A stretch of DNA of 64,000 bases. Source: Pictodentalium vernedei (lineage: Eukaryota; Mollusca; Scaphopoda; Dentaliida; Dentaliidae). The notes beneath the pieces are model-generated. The model worked only from the letters and a program-made list of their open reading frames with translations. It searched no databases and had not been told where the DNA came from. The position numbers and the translations under genes are program-made. Shown piece after piece: positions 55,616-64,000 of this stretch. Position 1 is the stretch's first letter. The number at the start of each line of letters is the position of its first letter. Where the stretch lies: positions 384,506,718-384,570,717 of the forward strand of contig CM062290.1 in the NCBI GenBank assembly GCA_031216915.1. Direction: 5' to 3'.

Positions 55616-55684
55616 ATGCCATCAGAAAAGCCGTCTTGTATGTGAGAAATTGCATATCCACCTGGGATAAAGGTTCGAACGGCG

Positions 55685-55704
55685 CCCCCCCCCCCCCCCC
55701 CCCC
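55685..55704 (-). repeat. G20 run inside the recombinase frame of DIRS D
   Basis: Twenty C on plus give a Gly-rich insert (LCLGGGGGGAPFEPL) where C has KLKEKPFEPL. The frame stays open, but the run is a likely slippage site and changes a segment ahead of the catalytic domain. Confidence 0.9.
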
Positions 55705-56005
55705 AAGCAAAGCAGCACCCACGAAAGATTCCATCGTGGAGTAAGCTGCAAAGTCCGAGGCCTTTTCAAAGAAAAGTGCCGAACAAGCTTGGAGAGGTAA
55801 GGATTAGTGCCGATACGACGCTTCCCCACATAAGAAAAAGTCTCTGAAAGCATAGACCTGTAACCCTTGATGGTAACAGGCTGGAGACCCCGAGAATCAA
55901 ACAGATATACCAGAAACTCCGCAATCTGTGAAATCGAAGGATTGGCATAATCAACAGAGTGATCAGCACACCATCGACAGAAGACCTTCCATTTAGCTGC
56001 ATAAG

Positions 56006-57622
56006 CTAAACCAGTGGAGTGCCTCCTTGAAGAAATGCACTCCACTGCTCGTCTCGAAAAACCTCTACGGAGGAGACAGGACCTGACAAAAGATATGCGT
56101 GAAGGCACAATGAAGTCGGGTCGACGTGAAACCTCCTCGGGCGACCTTGACAAAGAAGGTCGCGACGTAGCGGGAGACGTGCCGGAACCGCCGCCATCAG
56201 CGAACGGAGCAGATTGATCCACACCCGCTGAGGCGACAGGGGAGCGATCAGAATGATTCGACAACTGCAGGTTCGAATTTTGGCGAGAACCTGAGGGAGA
56301 ATCGGAACCGGCGGGAAGGCATAGCCGACTAGACCGTTCCAATCGAGTGACAGAGCGTCCACGGCAAAAGCCAGAGGATCTGGACACGGGGACACGAAAG
56401 TGTCCACCTGATGGTTCCAACGAGTCGCAAAGAGATCGATGTGGGGACGTCCCCAGAGATCGCAAAGCGACTGGAACACTGCCCTGTGAAGCATCCACTC
56501 GGTGGAAATAACCCTGCCCTGTCGGTACAGGGAGTCGGCTAGGACGTTCAGACGACCGGGAATGTGACGAACAACCACTCCGGCGTGAACCTCCTGAGCG
56601 AGCAGTAAAAGATCCCGAGCTAACTCGTACATCGGAAGCGAGTGCGTGCCGCCCTGGTTCCGAATGTAAGCAACCACTGTCGAATTGTCGGATAGTAGAA
56701 GGACCTGGCGATTCGACAGGTGAGGGATCCACTGCCTGAAACTCAGAAGAAGAGCAAGAAGCTCCTTCTGGTTGATGTGTAGAGCTGCTTGATCCTGGTC
56801 CCACATCCCGTGTAGGGAAAGACCGAGAGGATCCAACGTCGCACCCCATCCGAGATCGCTGGCATCTGCCGTCAGAATGCGATCGGACGTGGGTAAGTCC
56901 AGCGGAACACCCTGCGTAATCCACTGAACATCTGTCCAGGGAAGAAGGTGAGGATACAGAGAGTCCGGAAACGGAAGCACCTGATCCAGAGAATCTACAT
57001 TCGGTCTCCAACGACTGAGCAGAAAGTGTTGGAGAGGTCTGACACGCAGCTGACCTAGAGGAATGAGATCCGTCACCGAACCGCAGAGACCGATCAGCCG
57101 GAGAAAACTCCGAGCGGTCGCGGACCTGGACTGGGACAGAGTCAGAGCAAAAGCTGAGAGAATCACAGCCTTGGCCTGGGGAACAGCCACCAAATTGAAT
57201 TTGGTTTGGAAAGACATCCCCAGATGACAAAACGACTGAGAAGGGACCAGGTCCGACTTCTCCTCGTTGACTCTGAATCCTAGCGACGTGAGCAAGCTCA
57301 ACAGAGTGGCGACATCCGATTCCAGTAAGGCAGCATTGGAATGCCTCTGGAGGATATCGTCCAGATATGCCGAAGTAGTCACCCTGGACTGTGTGCGATG
57401 GAACGCTATCACATGCGACATCAGTCTGGTGAACGCCCAAGGAGCCAGGTTGAGGCCGAAAATCATGGCCTTGAACTGGTAAACTCGCCCCAGAAAAGCG
57501 AACCTGAGATACTTCCGTGACGCCCGATGCATCGGAACGTGGAAGTAAGCTGGCTGCGAAATCTCCCTGGTGAATTGATTGGCGGACCGAACTGAAAGTC
57601 TCCATGCTGAACTTGGGAGCAA
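56006..57622 (-). pseudogene. RT/RNase H of DIRS D, motif A deleted
   Basis: The frame from 57622 enters the RT frame just after the deletion, so the SIDLRDA part of motif A, with the first catalytic Asp, is gone (AYFHVPMH remains). Downstream everything reads well: FGLNLAPWAFTRLMSH, YLDDILQRHS, RNase H with ILTADASDLGWGATL, LLLSDNSTVVAYIRNQGGTH and HIPGRLNVLADSLYRQG, and the HIDLFATRWNHQVDTFVSPC tail with DALSLDWNGLVGYAFPP. Without motif A the polymerase cannot work. Confidence 0.9.
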
Positions 57623-57975
57623 TGATAGACTGGTTCAGGATGCTCAGATCGATAACCGGTCGGAGTCGGCCGTCCTTCTTCGGCACCAAGAACAGGCGGG
57701 AATAGAAACCCACTGACTGAACGTTCTTGACGACCTCGATCGCCCCCTTTGCCAGGAGATTGGCAATCTCCGTGGACAAAAGTTCCCGACGTAAAACGTC
57801 TGAAGGAACTGTGGTTGGAAGAGGCACCCTTGACAGAGTGGGGTGCCGTCGGAAGGATATGCGCAGCCCGGACCGAACAACATCTAACACCCATGGATCG
57901 GATGTGATGGTGGTCCAATGGTCTGCGAACTCTGCTATCCTTCCTCCAACCTGGGACGAGTCGAGGTGAGGACCT

Positions 57976-60180
57976 TCATTTCGAGCCCCGACGAGGCCCG
58001 CGAGAGGAGAAACCACCTCCTCTGCTAAATGAAGAATCCTGAGACTTCCCTCGATTCTGCCGACCCCTACCTTTACCCCGTGAGTAAGAAGTAGAGGCGG
58101 CGGCAGAAGGACCAGCCTTTTGCTTCACAGAGGAAGCAGAAGGGTACTTGTTAGGCTTGGAACGGCCCTTGCCTCCCCGAGAAGGCTGATCAAGCTGACG
58201 AAACAGCAGCTGATCTTTGGAATGACGTAGGACGTCATCCCGGACCGTCGACACGGAACCATGGAAAAGTTGCGGACCTGCCAAAGAAGCAGATCGAAGA
58301 GTAGCACGCTGCTCCTCGGGAAGGGATCGTCCTGTGTCCAGCACAGCGTCCCTTCGAACTAATTCCAAATTGGCCGTGTTACAGGCATGCGTGTGAGTAA
58401 GGTGCATAAGCGCCTTGGACAGCACACGCAAAGGAGCCTGTACCTCGTCAAACTTATCTGGAGGCAGATAAGCAGCCAAAGCTGAGACGACGTGATCTGA
58501 GAGAGAAAGCATGCCAAGCATCTCTCTAGATAAGCCCAACGTGGACTCCAGAGTCGTCATTGGAATGACGGCAGACTTGGGCTTGGAAAGCCCGAGGGAA
58601 GTGGAGTCCTGATCCAGAACCGTCAAAGTCTGGCAGACTGACGGATTGGCGGAATCGTAGGAACGATAACGCACAGGAGGCAAAAAGGTGTCAACCCTGG
58701 TGAAGAACGAAGTCTTCAAAGCCTTGGAATTCAGCTTGGCATCCAATGCTGAAAAAGCCTCAACCACCTGTACCGACTGGCATGGTCGAAGGCGCCCAGA
58801 AGCAGGTTGCTCCATAGGCTGTTGGCGCGCGACCGATGATCGCGGCCAGGCTGACACTGTCGGCTGGTTAGCAGGTTTGAGCTCAGGCAGAAACCCAAAC
58901 ACAAAGTCAAGAGCCGCCCCCAAGTCCGAAGACTGCTGGCCCTCGACCTCAAGCATGTCGGACTCCTCCCCAGAGTCGGAAGACACATAGCCCATCGTGG
59001 GCAAACCAGCCGACGCCACCCATGGTGTCGGGACACCAGAGGAATTGGAAACCGGCCTGTTTCCAATCCCGGGAGGCGGCGCCATAGGAGGCGCCTGCAA
59101 ACCACCCATAGCCTCGCTGGAAGCAACAGGAAGGCTCTTAGAGAGAACCTGAGTGAGTAAGGAGAGGGCCTCCCTAAGCTCACTGCCTGTACCGACCGGT
59201 TCGACAGGGGAGCGAACCGGCAAAGTGGCTTCACCTCTGACCCTCTTAACCAGCGAAGGGTCACGATCCTCCAAAACACCCGACGCGGGACGACGGGCGG
59301 CAGCCAAAACATCTGAAGGCAGACGTGTATAGGGGTACGATGCACCCCGAGGATCAATATTGCGAGAACTCATGAGAGTCACCGCGGACCTCTGCGGGGC
59401 AGAAGGTCCAGGCTGCACAAAAAGCGTTGGTCCCCCAAAACTGGTCGTGTGACCAGAGTGAGTGGACGGAAACGCCACGGAGTTCATAGTGTTTCCACTA
59501 CGAACATCCGAATCCAAAGACACAACTGTGGTACTCGACGGCGACGAGACCACAGCGATGGGCTCTGCCGGCAGCCCCTTCCGACTTCGCCGAGTTGAAG
59601 CCAGGGAAGGCTGGGGCCGATATCCCACGTCTACAGTATCGGACAGTTCTGCAGTCCCCTGCAGCGAAAAGCCGAGGCCGGCTGAAACAGACAACAAAGC
59701 AGACGGACCAGCAGCAGTAGTAGATACGTCGAGAGTCGTTGAGGCTGGTGAAATAGTGGAGAGAGCACACCGGCTCGGCTCCGAAGGAGGAGTCACAACC
59801 CTAGTGACAGCCTCAGATGTCGACTGGAGGGGGAGCGTAGTCCCGGAACCAGGCATCTCTACACCAGAACACTCAACGGCTCCCGCAGTATCCACCACAG
59901 GAAAAGACTGCACATCCCCCACGGAGGAGGAATAACTCTCACCAGACAAAGTCGGCTCGGGAGGCCCCGAACGACCATGTTCTCCTTTCCCGCGGGAGCG
60001 GGAGGCACGGCCACGAGAACGAACGACACGATTTACAGACGCCCAAAAGGTGGAAGACCATGTTCCACAGACACCACACGGCCGCTCGGCCGAACACCCA
60101 TTACAGGAGGAACACGACGAATGTACATCGTCCACATGCTTAGGCAGCAGACACTGCCCACAAGGAATTGTCCTAGGCAT
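57976..60180 (-). CDS. gag-like protein of DIRS D
   Basis: The start at 60180 (MPRTIPCGQC) is chosen because the Cys motif begins there; the open frame extends 71 codons upstream through hydrophobic, non-conserved sequence. About 734 residues. The N terminus has C-x2-C-x9-H-x2-C-x2-C-x2-C-x5-C-x2-C-x2-W with the same spacing as family I although the rest is very different. The middle is Ser/Pro/Thr-rich; a conserved helical block (YRSYDSANPSVCQTLTVLDQ, LGLSREMLGMLSLSDHVVSA) follows; the end is Arg/Gly/Ser-rich (RGGGFSSRGPRRGSK). Uninterrupted, so the protein could still be made. Confidence 0.87.
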   Translation of the reverse strand: MPRTIPCGQCLLPKHVDDVHSSCSSCNGCSAERPCGVCGTWSSTFWASVNRVVRSRGRASRSRGKGEHGRSGPPEPTLSGESYSSSVGDVQSFPVVDTAGAVECSGVEMPGSGTTLPLQSTSEAVTRVVTPPSEPSRCALSTISPASTTLDVSTTAAGPSALLSVSAGLGFSLQGTAELSDTVDVGYRPQPSLASTRRSRKGLPAEPIAVVSSPSSTTVVSLDSDVRSGNTMNSVAFPSTHSGHTTSFGGPTLFVQPGPSAPQRSAVTLMSSRNIDPRGASYPYTRLPSDVLAAARRPASGVLEDRDPSLVKRVRGEATLPVRSPVEPVGTGSELREALSLLTQVLSKSLPVASSEAMGGLQAPPMAPPPGIGNRPVSNSSGVPTPWVASAGLPTMGYVSSDSGEESDMLEVEGQQSSDLGAALDFVFGFLPELKPANQPTVSAWPRSSVARQQPMEQPASGRLRPCQSVQVVEAFSALDAKLNSKALKTSFFTRVDTFLPPVRYRSYDSANPSVCQTLTVLDQDSTSLGLSKPKSAVIPMTTLESTLGLSREMLGMLSLSDHVVSALAAYLPPDKFDEVQAPLRVLSKALMHLTHTHACNTANLELVRRDAVLDTGRSLPEEQRATLRSASLAGPQLFHGSVSTVRDDVLRHSKDQLLFRQLDQPSRGGKGRSKPNKYPSASSVKQKAGPSAAASTSYSRGKGRGRQNRGKSQDSSFSRGGGFSSRGPRRGSK

Positions 60181-60619
60181 GAAAGAGGTGAGAGGAGCAG
60201 AGAAGGTGAGATCAGAAAACAGAACACCCCCAAAGAGAGAAAGGTGACAGAAACAAAGACCCCAGACGGTCGACCGGGAACCACCCAACAGGAAGACTAC
60301 TCTCAACAGAAAGAAGAAACACTGTAGGAGTGGTACCCCGCTGACACCTAACTCTAACACAATTAGAAAATTTTGCAAAAAAAGCATTAACAATAATTGT
60401 GAAATAATCTAAGTCCGAACCGCATGTCCCGCGAAATTCGCGCGCGACTCGAGAGAGAGCAAATAAATATACATTATGGACATATAATAGAAAAAAGAGA
60501 ATATAAAACACTGTTCCTGAGAATACAAAGGATACACTGTGGTATAATGAATCAGGAATCATCAAACATCGAGTTGGTGGAACACTGATAAGCTTGCAAA
60601 AACATCTCGACACGAAGCG

Positions 60620-60869
60620 GATTTTAAAAAGAATGAGTCTTTAGAGACGGTATATGCGCACTGGCAACGGAAGTCGTGGAGTTGTACTTGGGAGAGAGCG
60701 TCCCGTACTGGGTCTGCGCCGGTTGCACTCGACCCAGTTTTGGCTTATTTTTATTGGTGCTTTTGCACCACTTTTCTTTCCCAACTTGCTTGGGAAAGAC
60801 AAAAATAGAGAGTATTTTATCCGAGTTAGGGACTTCCACTGTAGTGCAAGCCTGTAGTAAACAATTGTG
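60620..60869. repeat. Right ITR of DIRS D
   Basis: Inverted copy of 54354-54601 (CTTTTGCACCACTTTTCTTT, TCCCAACTTGCTTGGGAAAG). In the minus sense it is the 5' end, upstream of gag. Confidence 0.9.
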
Positions 60870-60956
60870 AGTAGGTTGATAAGAAATGGATATTATTGGT
60901 AAAAGAGGAAATTTTTCAAATTTGCCAAAAAGTTGACGGAGCGAACTGGTAGGGGT

Positions 60957-61995
60957 TCAATATCGAGTATGAGACCCATTACTGTTAATTACAGCTTGAC
61001 AATGCCTTCTCATGCTCCCAATCAGATTCCAGATGGTCCTTTGTGGGATGTTGTTCCATTCTTGGACCATCATGGCCCCAAGCTCCTGGACACTTCTTGG
61101 CTTGACTGGACGGGCTGAAATTGCAAGCTGCAACTCATTCCAGACAAGTTTGATTGCATTGAGGTCATGGGATCTTGCTGGCCAGTCCATACGCTCAATC
61201 CCCTCCCCCTTTTGGTACTTCCGGACAGCATAGGCAACATGAGGACGGGGATTATCATCTATCAGAATGAATCTATCACCCACTGCACCTACATACATTC
61301 TGACTTGGACATCCAGGATCTTATCAATATACCGCTGTGTAGTTAATGTACCACGTTCAAGGACACGGGGCTCTGTACGTCCATCCCTGCTGATGCCTCC
61401 CCAGACCATGATTGACCCTCCCCCATAGTGGTCATGCTCAGCCATGTTGGCTGCATGGAATCGCTCTCCTGGTCTTCTCCATACCCTAGAATGCCTATCT
61501 GTGTGGTCTAGGCAGTACCTTGACTCATCTGTAAAAAGAACAGATCACCAATCTTCTCTGGTCCATCCAACGTGGTCTATGGCCTATTCATATCATGCCT
61601 GACGATGGTTCTAGGACAGCGGAATGCGAATACCTGGTCTTCTCGGTCAGAGATCACCTTCGTGCAACCTTGCCCGGATAGTCTGCGTCGAAACATTTAC
61701 CCCGGATGCATTCTGAAAGGTCACTGTGAAGCAGGGTTGCTGTTGCAGAGCGGTTTCTACGGGCCTTGAATGATCAAAAACCGGTCTTCAGCTGCAGATG
61801 TTGCCCTGTCTCTGCCACCACCATGCAGTCTTACTGGTGTGCCATACTGCTGAAATCTTGCTCAGGCTCTGGTGATCAGCGTATGGTGCACACCAAGTGC
61901 TTCACCAACCTGACGATGCGTAGCCCATTGCTCCACCATGCCAACAGCCCGCCACATTTCTGCTTCAGACAAATGTCTTCTTACATTTGCATTCG
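60957..61995 (-). pseudogene. Tc1/mariner-type transposase relic
   Basis: The minus strand encodes, in pieces, a helix-turn-helix region (RRHLSEAEMWRAVGMVEQWA, THRQVGEALGVHH), LFTDESRYCLDHTDRHSRVW (first catalytic Asp), GGSIMVWGGISRDGRTEP, FILIDDNPRPHVA (second Asp) and DWPARSHDLNAIKLVWNELQ. The last normally reads PDLNPIEHVW-like, so the third acidic residue is Lys here. The N-terminal half is cut by frameshifts and stops; only 60957-61445 (162 codons) is open. Terminal repeats are not found. Inactive Tc1 copy. Confidence 0.88.
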
Positions 61996-62360
61996 CCGTA
62001 TTCAATCATTAAACCACAAAGGTTTGTGTTAAAATGAAGATTGAATACCCTACACATGTCATGTACATGTAGACAGTACACGAAAACATCATAAAAATCA
62101 AGGGGTACATGCTTTCCATGACTGTCATGAAAAGTCTGCCTGTCAAGAGAGCTAATGTAAACACTGGGGTCCATCTCAATACATTCCTCAATCATATCCA
62201 CCAAATATATCGCAAATATGTCACAAGCAAATTTCACAATGATGTTTCAAATATGTGGTGCTTATCAAAGTTTGAGTAGTATAGTTTAAATTTTTAACCC
62301 TTAAGGGCCTAATTTCGCCTTTGATGACTTTTAGTGCAACAAAACAGGTGCCCCAACATG
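61996..62360. other. Intron sequence, foldback remnant
   Basis: No exon recognised. 62298-62360 (TTAACCCTTAAGGGCCTAAT to GGTGCCCCAACATGCAG) resembles the end of the TTAA foldback at 45773-46010. Confidence 0.45.
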
Positions 62361-62755
62361 CAGTAGAACCCTGTTAACTGAATAGCCACTCTGCCAATGA
62401 AAATTATTCAGATAACAGGAGTATTCAATTAACAGGGATTGTGTCACTTTCTTGTATTCTAGAGATAAACTTTTCATTTATATTATTATATCTTGTTTGA
62501 CAGAGCTCCATGGGCTCTGTCAAACAAGATATAATAGATAAAATGCCTGTATTGGATGTACTGTGACCAAATAGATCTATAAACAAAGGAAAACTGGGGA
62601 GTTTAGGGTTATTTCTCGGCAGGTTGCAATATTTTTTATTCAATTAACAGGTTAAATTTGTACTGGAGGTATGGTAAATGGTTTTGTGTTGGGAAATTAT
62701 ATTCAATTAACAGGGCTATTCAGTTAAGAGGTATCCAGTTAAGTGGGCTCCACTG
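62361..62755. mobile_element. pogo-like MITE
   Basis: Ends CAGTAGAACCCTGTTAACTG and (inverted) CAGTGGAGCCCACTTAACTG, with central palindrome TATCTTGTTTGACAGAGCTC and complement (62487-62535). Close to the copy at 35077-35505. TA flanks the right end only. Confidence 0.8.
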
Positions 62756-62844
62756 TATCAGGCTTAACTCACAAATTACATTATAAGTTCCCTGGAAGTT
62801 ATTTTTAGACAAATCTGGGTTGCCAGACTTGCCTAAAAACAACT

Positions 62845-63290
62845 AAAAATAGGCCGATTAAATCGTCAGATGTGTACCCATACGCGCAACTAGTAGAAAG
62901 CTGTTATTATCTCAGGACCAATTTTTGGAGGAATTTTCAATTCGAGGGATAAAGAGTTAATATCTCAGGATCAGATTTACACCAAAAACTATACAGCTCG
63001 GCACATCAGTAACCTGAAAATATATATAAAGTAACATGACAATTGGATTGATAATTTTTGAGTTATCTCATGCTAAAGGGATTGGAAGAATTCTCAATCT
63101 GAAGGATAATAAAGGATAAAGGGTTAATATCTCAGGATCAAATTATCAGATTTACACCAAAAACTATACAGCTCAGCACATCAGTAACCTGAACACAAAT
63201 ATAAAGCAACATGACAATGCAAGCAATATTTTTCAAGTTACCGAATGCCAAAGAAATGGATACGGATGCCGGATGGATTTTTGGACCACA
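62845..63290. repeat. Repeat element Z3, two to three units
   Basis: Starts AATAGGCCGATTAAATCGTC, GATGTGTACCCATACGCGCA as in Z2 and holds units with CAAATTATCAGATTTACACC and TACAGCTC. It ends in GAATGCCAAAGAAATGGATA CGGATGCCGGATGG without the terminal block. Confidence 0.8.
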
Positions 63291-63363
63291 CCCAGAAACA
63301 TTCGTTCTCGTCCCAAGGTGATAACAAAGGTACCCAAGAAGTTTTGTGAAAATCGGTTCATAA

Positions 63364-64000
63364 GTTAAAAAATTTATAGTAATTTATATATTTTTTATAC
63401 TTACCAATGACCCAGACATAGCTGGTGCTAACTCTTAAAATATAGGGCCAAACACAAATTTTGCCCCCCAATCCCCAAAATTTGCATCTAAAACTAAAGA
63501 AAACATGTCCTGAAAGGCCCTCCACACTTCGCCCCTACTGCGCATGCGCAGTGTCAAGGACGTTCCGAAATTGGCGCCATTTATCATTCTAATAACCAGT
63601 GCCTGGTAAGCGCTATGTACTCAGCGGGGAGGCAAGAGTTCCCAACTCCTGGGAGGGCCATCCCCGTCTGGGTCATTGGTAAGTATAAAAAATATATAAA
63701 TTACTATAAATTTTTTAACATTTTTATACTGTACCAATGACCCAGACATAGCTGAATAGTAAAAAGGCTGGAGGGCCAAGGACATAGAGCAAAATGGAAT
63801 ACGCTCAATAAAATAAAATAGAGTCATCCCCTGTAGGGAAAAGAAGTAATAGGCCTTATATGTATCTTTCTTATTTATGATAAATTAGAAAGATACAACA
63901 CCTTCCAAAAATTGAGCTTCATACATCCATGTACTCTATTAATATCCAATAATCCTTATACTAATAATTTTTAAAGTAAGCCAATAATAAAGTAAGTCTA
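63364..64000 (-). mobile_element. DIRS element E (family I), 3' end; continues past window
   Basis: Begins GTTAAAAAATTTATAG, then ITR with CTGCGCATGCGCAGTGTCAA (63537), internal complementary region at 63665-63760, and the 3' region (GCTGGAGGGCCAAGGACATA, TTTAAAGTAAGCCAATAATA) like 17600-17850 of B2. Coding parts would lie beyond 64000. Confidence 0.88.

Larger units (their letters stand above)
55527..58016 (-). pseudogene. Mixed RT/recombinase frame of DIRS D
   Basis: An 829-codon open stretch that begins in the RT frame (PDGRLRPVIDLS-like box, SMETFSSVRQSIHQGDFAAS) and, after a 17-nt deletion near 57550, continues in the overlapping recombinase frame down to ARRVSEFHALSV. The fusion is an accident of the deletion, not a gene design. 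The DNA-binding part of the recombinase (LAYAAKWKVFCRWC, LVYLFDSRGLQPVTIKGYRS) is intact here. Confidence 0.85.
54319..60887 (-). mobile_element. DIRS element D (family II), full length, defective
   Basis: About 6.57 kb. ITRs of about 250 bp (54354-54601, 60620-60869) are nearly identical; I see one G/A difference plus the frayed inner end. The internal complementary region is at 54681-54775. Order in the minus sense: gag 60180-57976, RT/RNase H to 56006, recombinase to 54986. Near-identical ITRs suggest a young insertion, yet a 17-nt deletion in RT motif A and a 43-bp tandem duplication in the recombinase break it. Same strand as the host gene, 56 bp from an exon. Confidence 0.93.

Noticed and set aside
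55527-58016. A genuine RT-recombinase fusion protein in D
   Set aside because: Created by a 17-nt deletion that removes RT motif A and shifts the frame; other copies have separate frames.

Overview
This is eukaryotic (animal) DNA, almost certainly intronic sequence of one host gene that is packed with transposable elements. The host gene lies on the minus strand. Six short exons (54099-54263, 46837-46960, 35641-35739, 30743-30837, 16955-17152, 10705-10836), all with GT/AG borders and compatible phases, join into an uninterrupted 271-codon stretch that reads like the thioredoxin-like region of UDP-glucose:glycoprotein glucosyltransferase (UGGT, the ER folding sensor). The first exons, the beta-sandwich and the GT24 catalytic part lie outside the window. 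The five internal introns are about 4.8 to 13.6 kb.

The introns are dominated by DIRS-type tyrosine-recombinase retrotransposons of two families. Family I has a gag beginning MKG, three-frame coding, and ITRs containing TGCGCATGCGCA: C (37485-44614, apparently intact), B2 (17217-24377, gag open but RT and recombinase broken), B1 (5742-9391, plus strand, truncated and internally deleted), E (63364 to beyond the window end), an internally deleted derivative (50283-51378) and old fragments (1-300, 24855-27533). Family II has a gag beginning MPRT: D (54319-60887, gag open, RT and recombinase each damaged) and A (about 1215-5741, decayed). Each full copy shows gag, RT-RNase H (plus a methyltransferase-like tail) and a C-terminal tyrosine recombinase read in another frame, with inverted terminal repeats and an internal complementary region that equals the joined element ends. 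All copies except B1 are in the same direction as the host transcript.

Between the DIRS copies are non-autonomous elements: SINEs that share one body but carry either a tRNA-like head (48063-48430) or a 5S-rRNA-like head (34525-34927); TTAA-flanked palindromic piggyBac-like MITEs; TA-flanked pogo-like MITEs; hAT-like MITEs with 8-bp duplications; a decayed Tc1 transposase (60957-61995); and several element families built of roughly 156-165-bp tandem units.

Region by region: 0-9.4 kb, DIRS A and B1 fused head to head; 9.4-17 kb, SINE, exon, tandem-repeat elements, exon; 17-24.4 kb, DIRS B2; 24.4-30.7 kb, old DIRS fragment with nested repeats and a 1.7-kb TTAA element, then exon; 31-37.4 kb, MITEs, 5S-SINE and exon; 37.5-44.6 kb, DIRS C; 45-53.7 kb, MITEs, exon, and a three-level nest of repeats; 54.1-60.9 kb, exon and DIRS D; 61-64 kb, Tc1 relic, MITE, repeat element and DIRS E. 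The abundance of DIRS elements and the tandem-unit elements suggest a marine invertebrate, possibly a bivalve mollusc; that assignment is an inference with low confidence.
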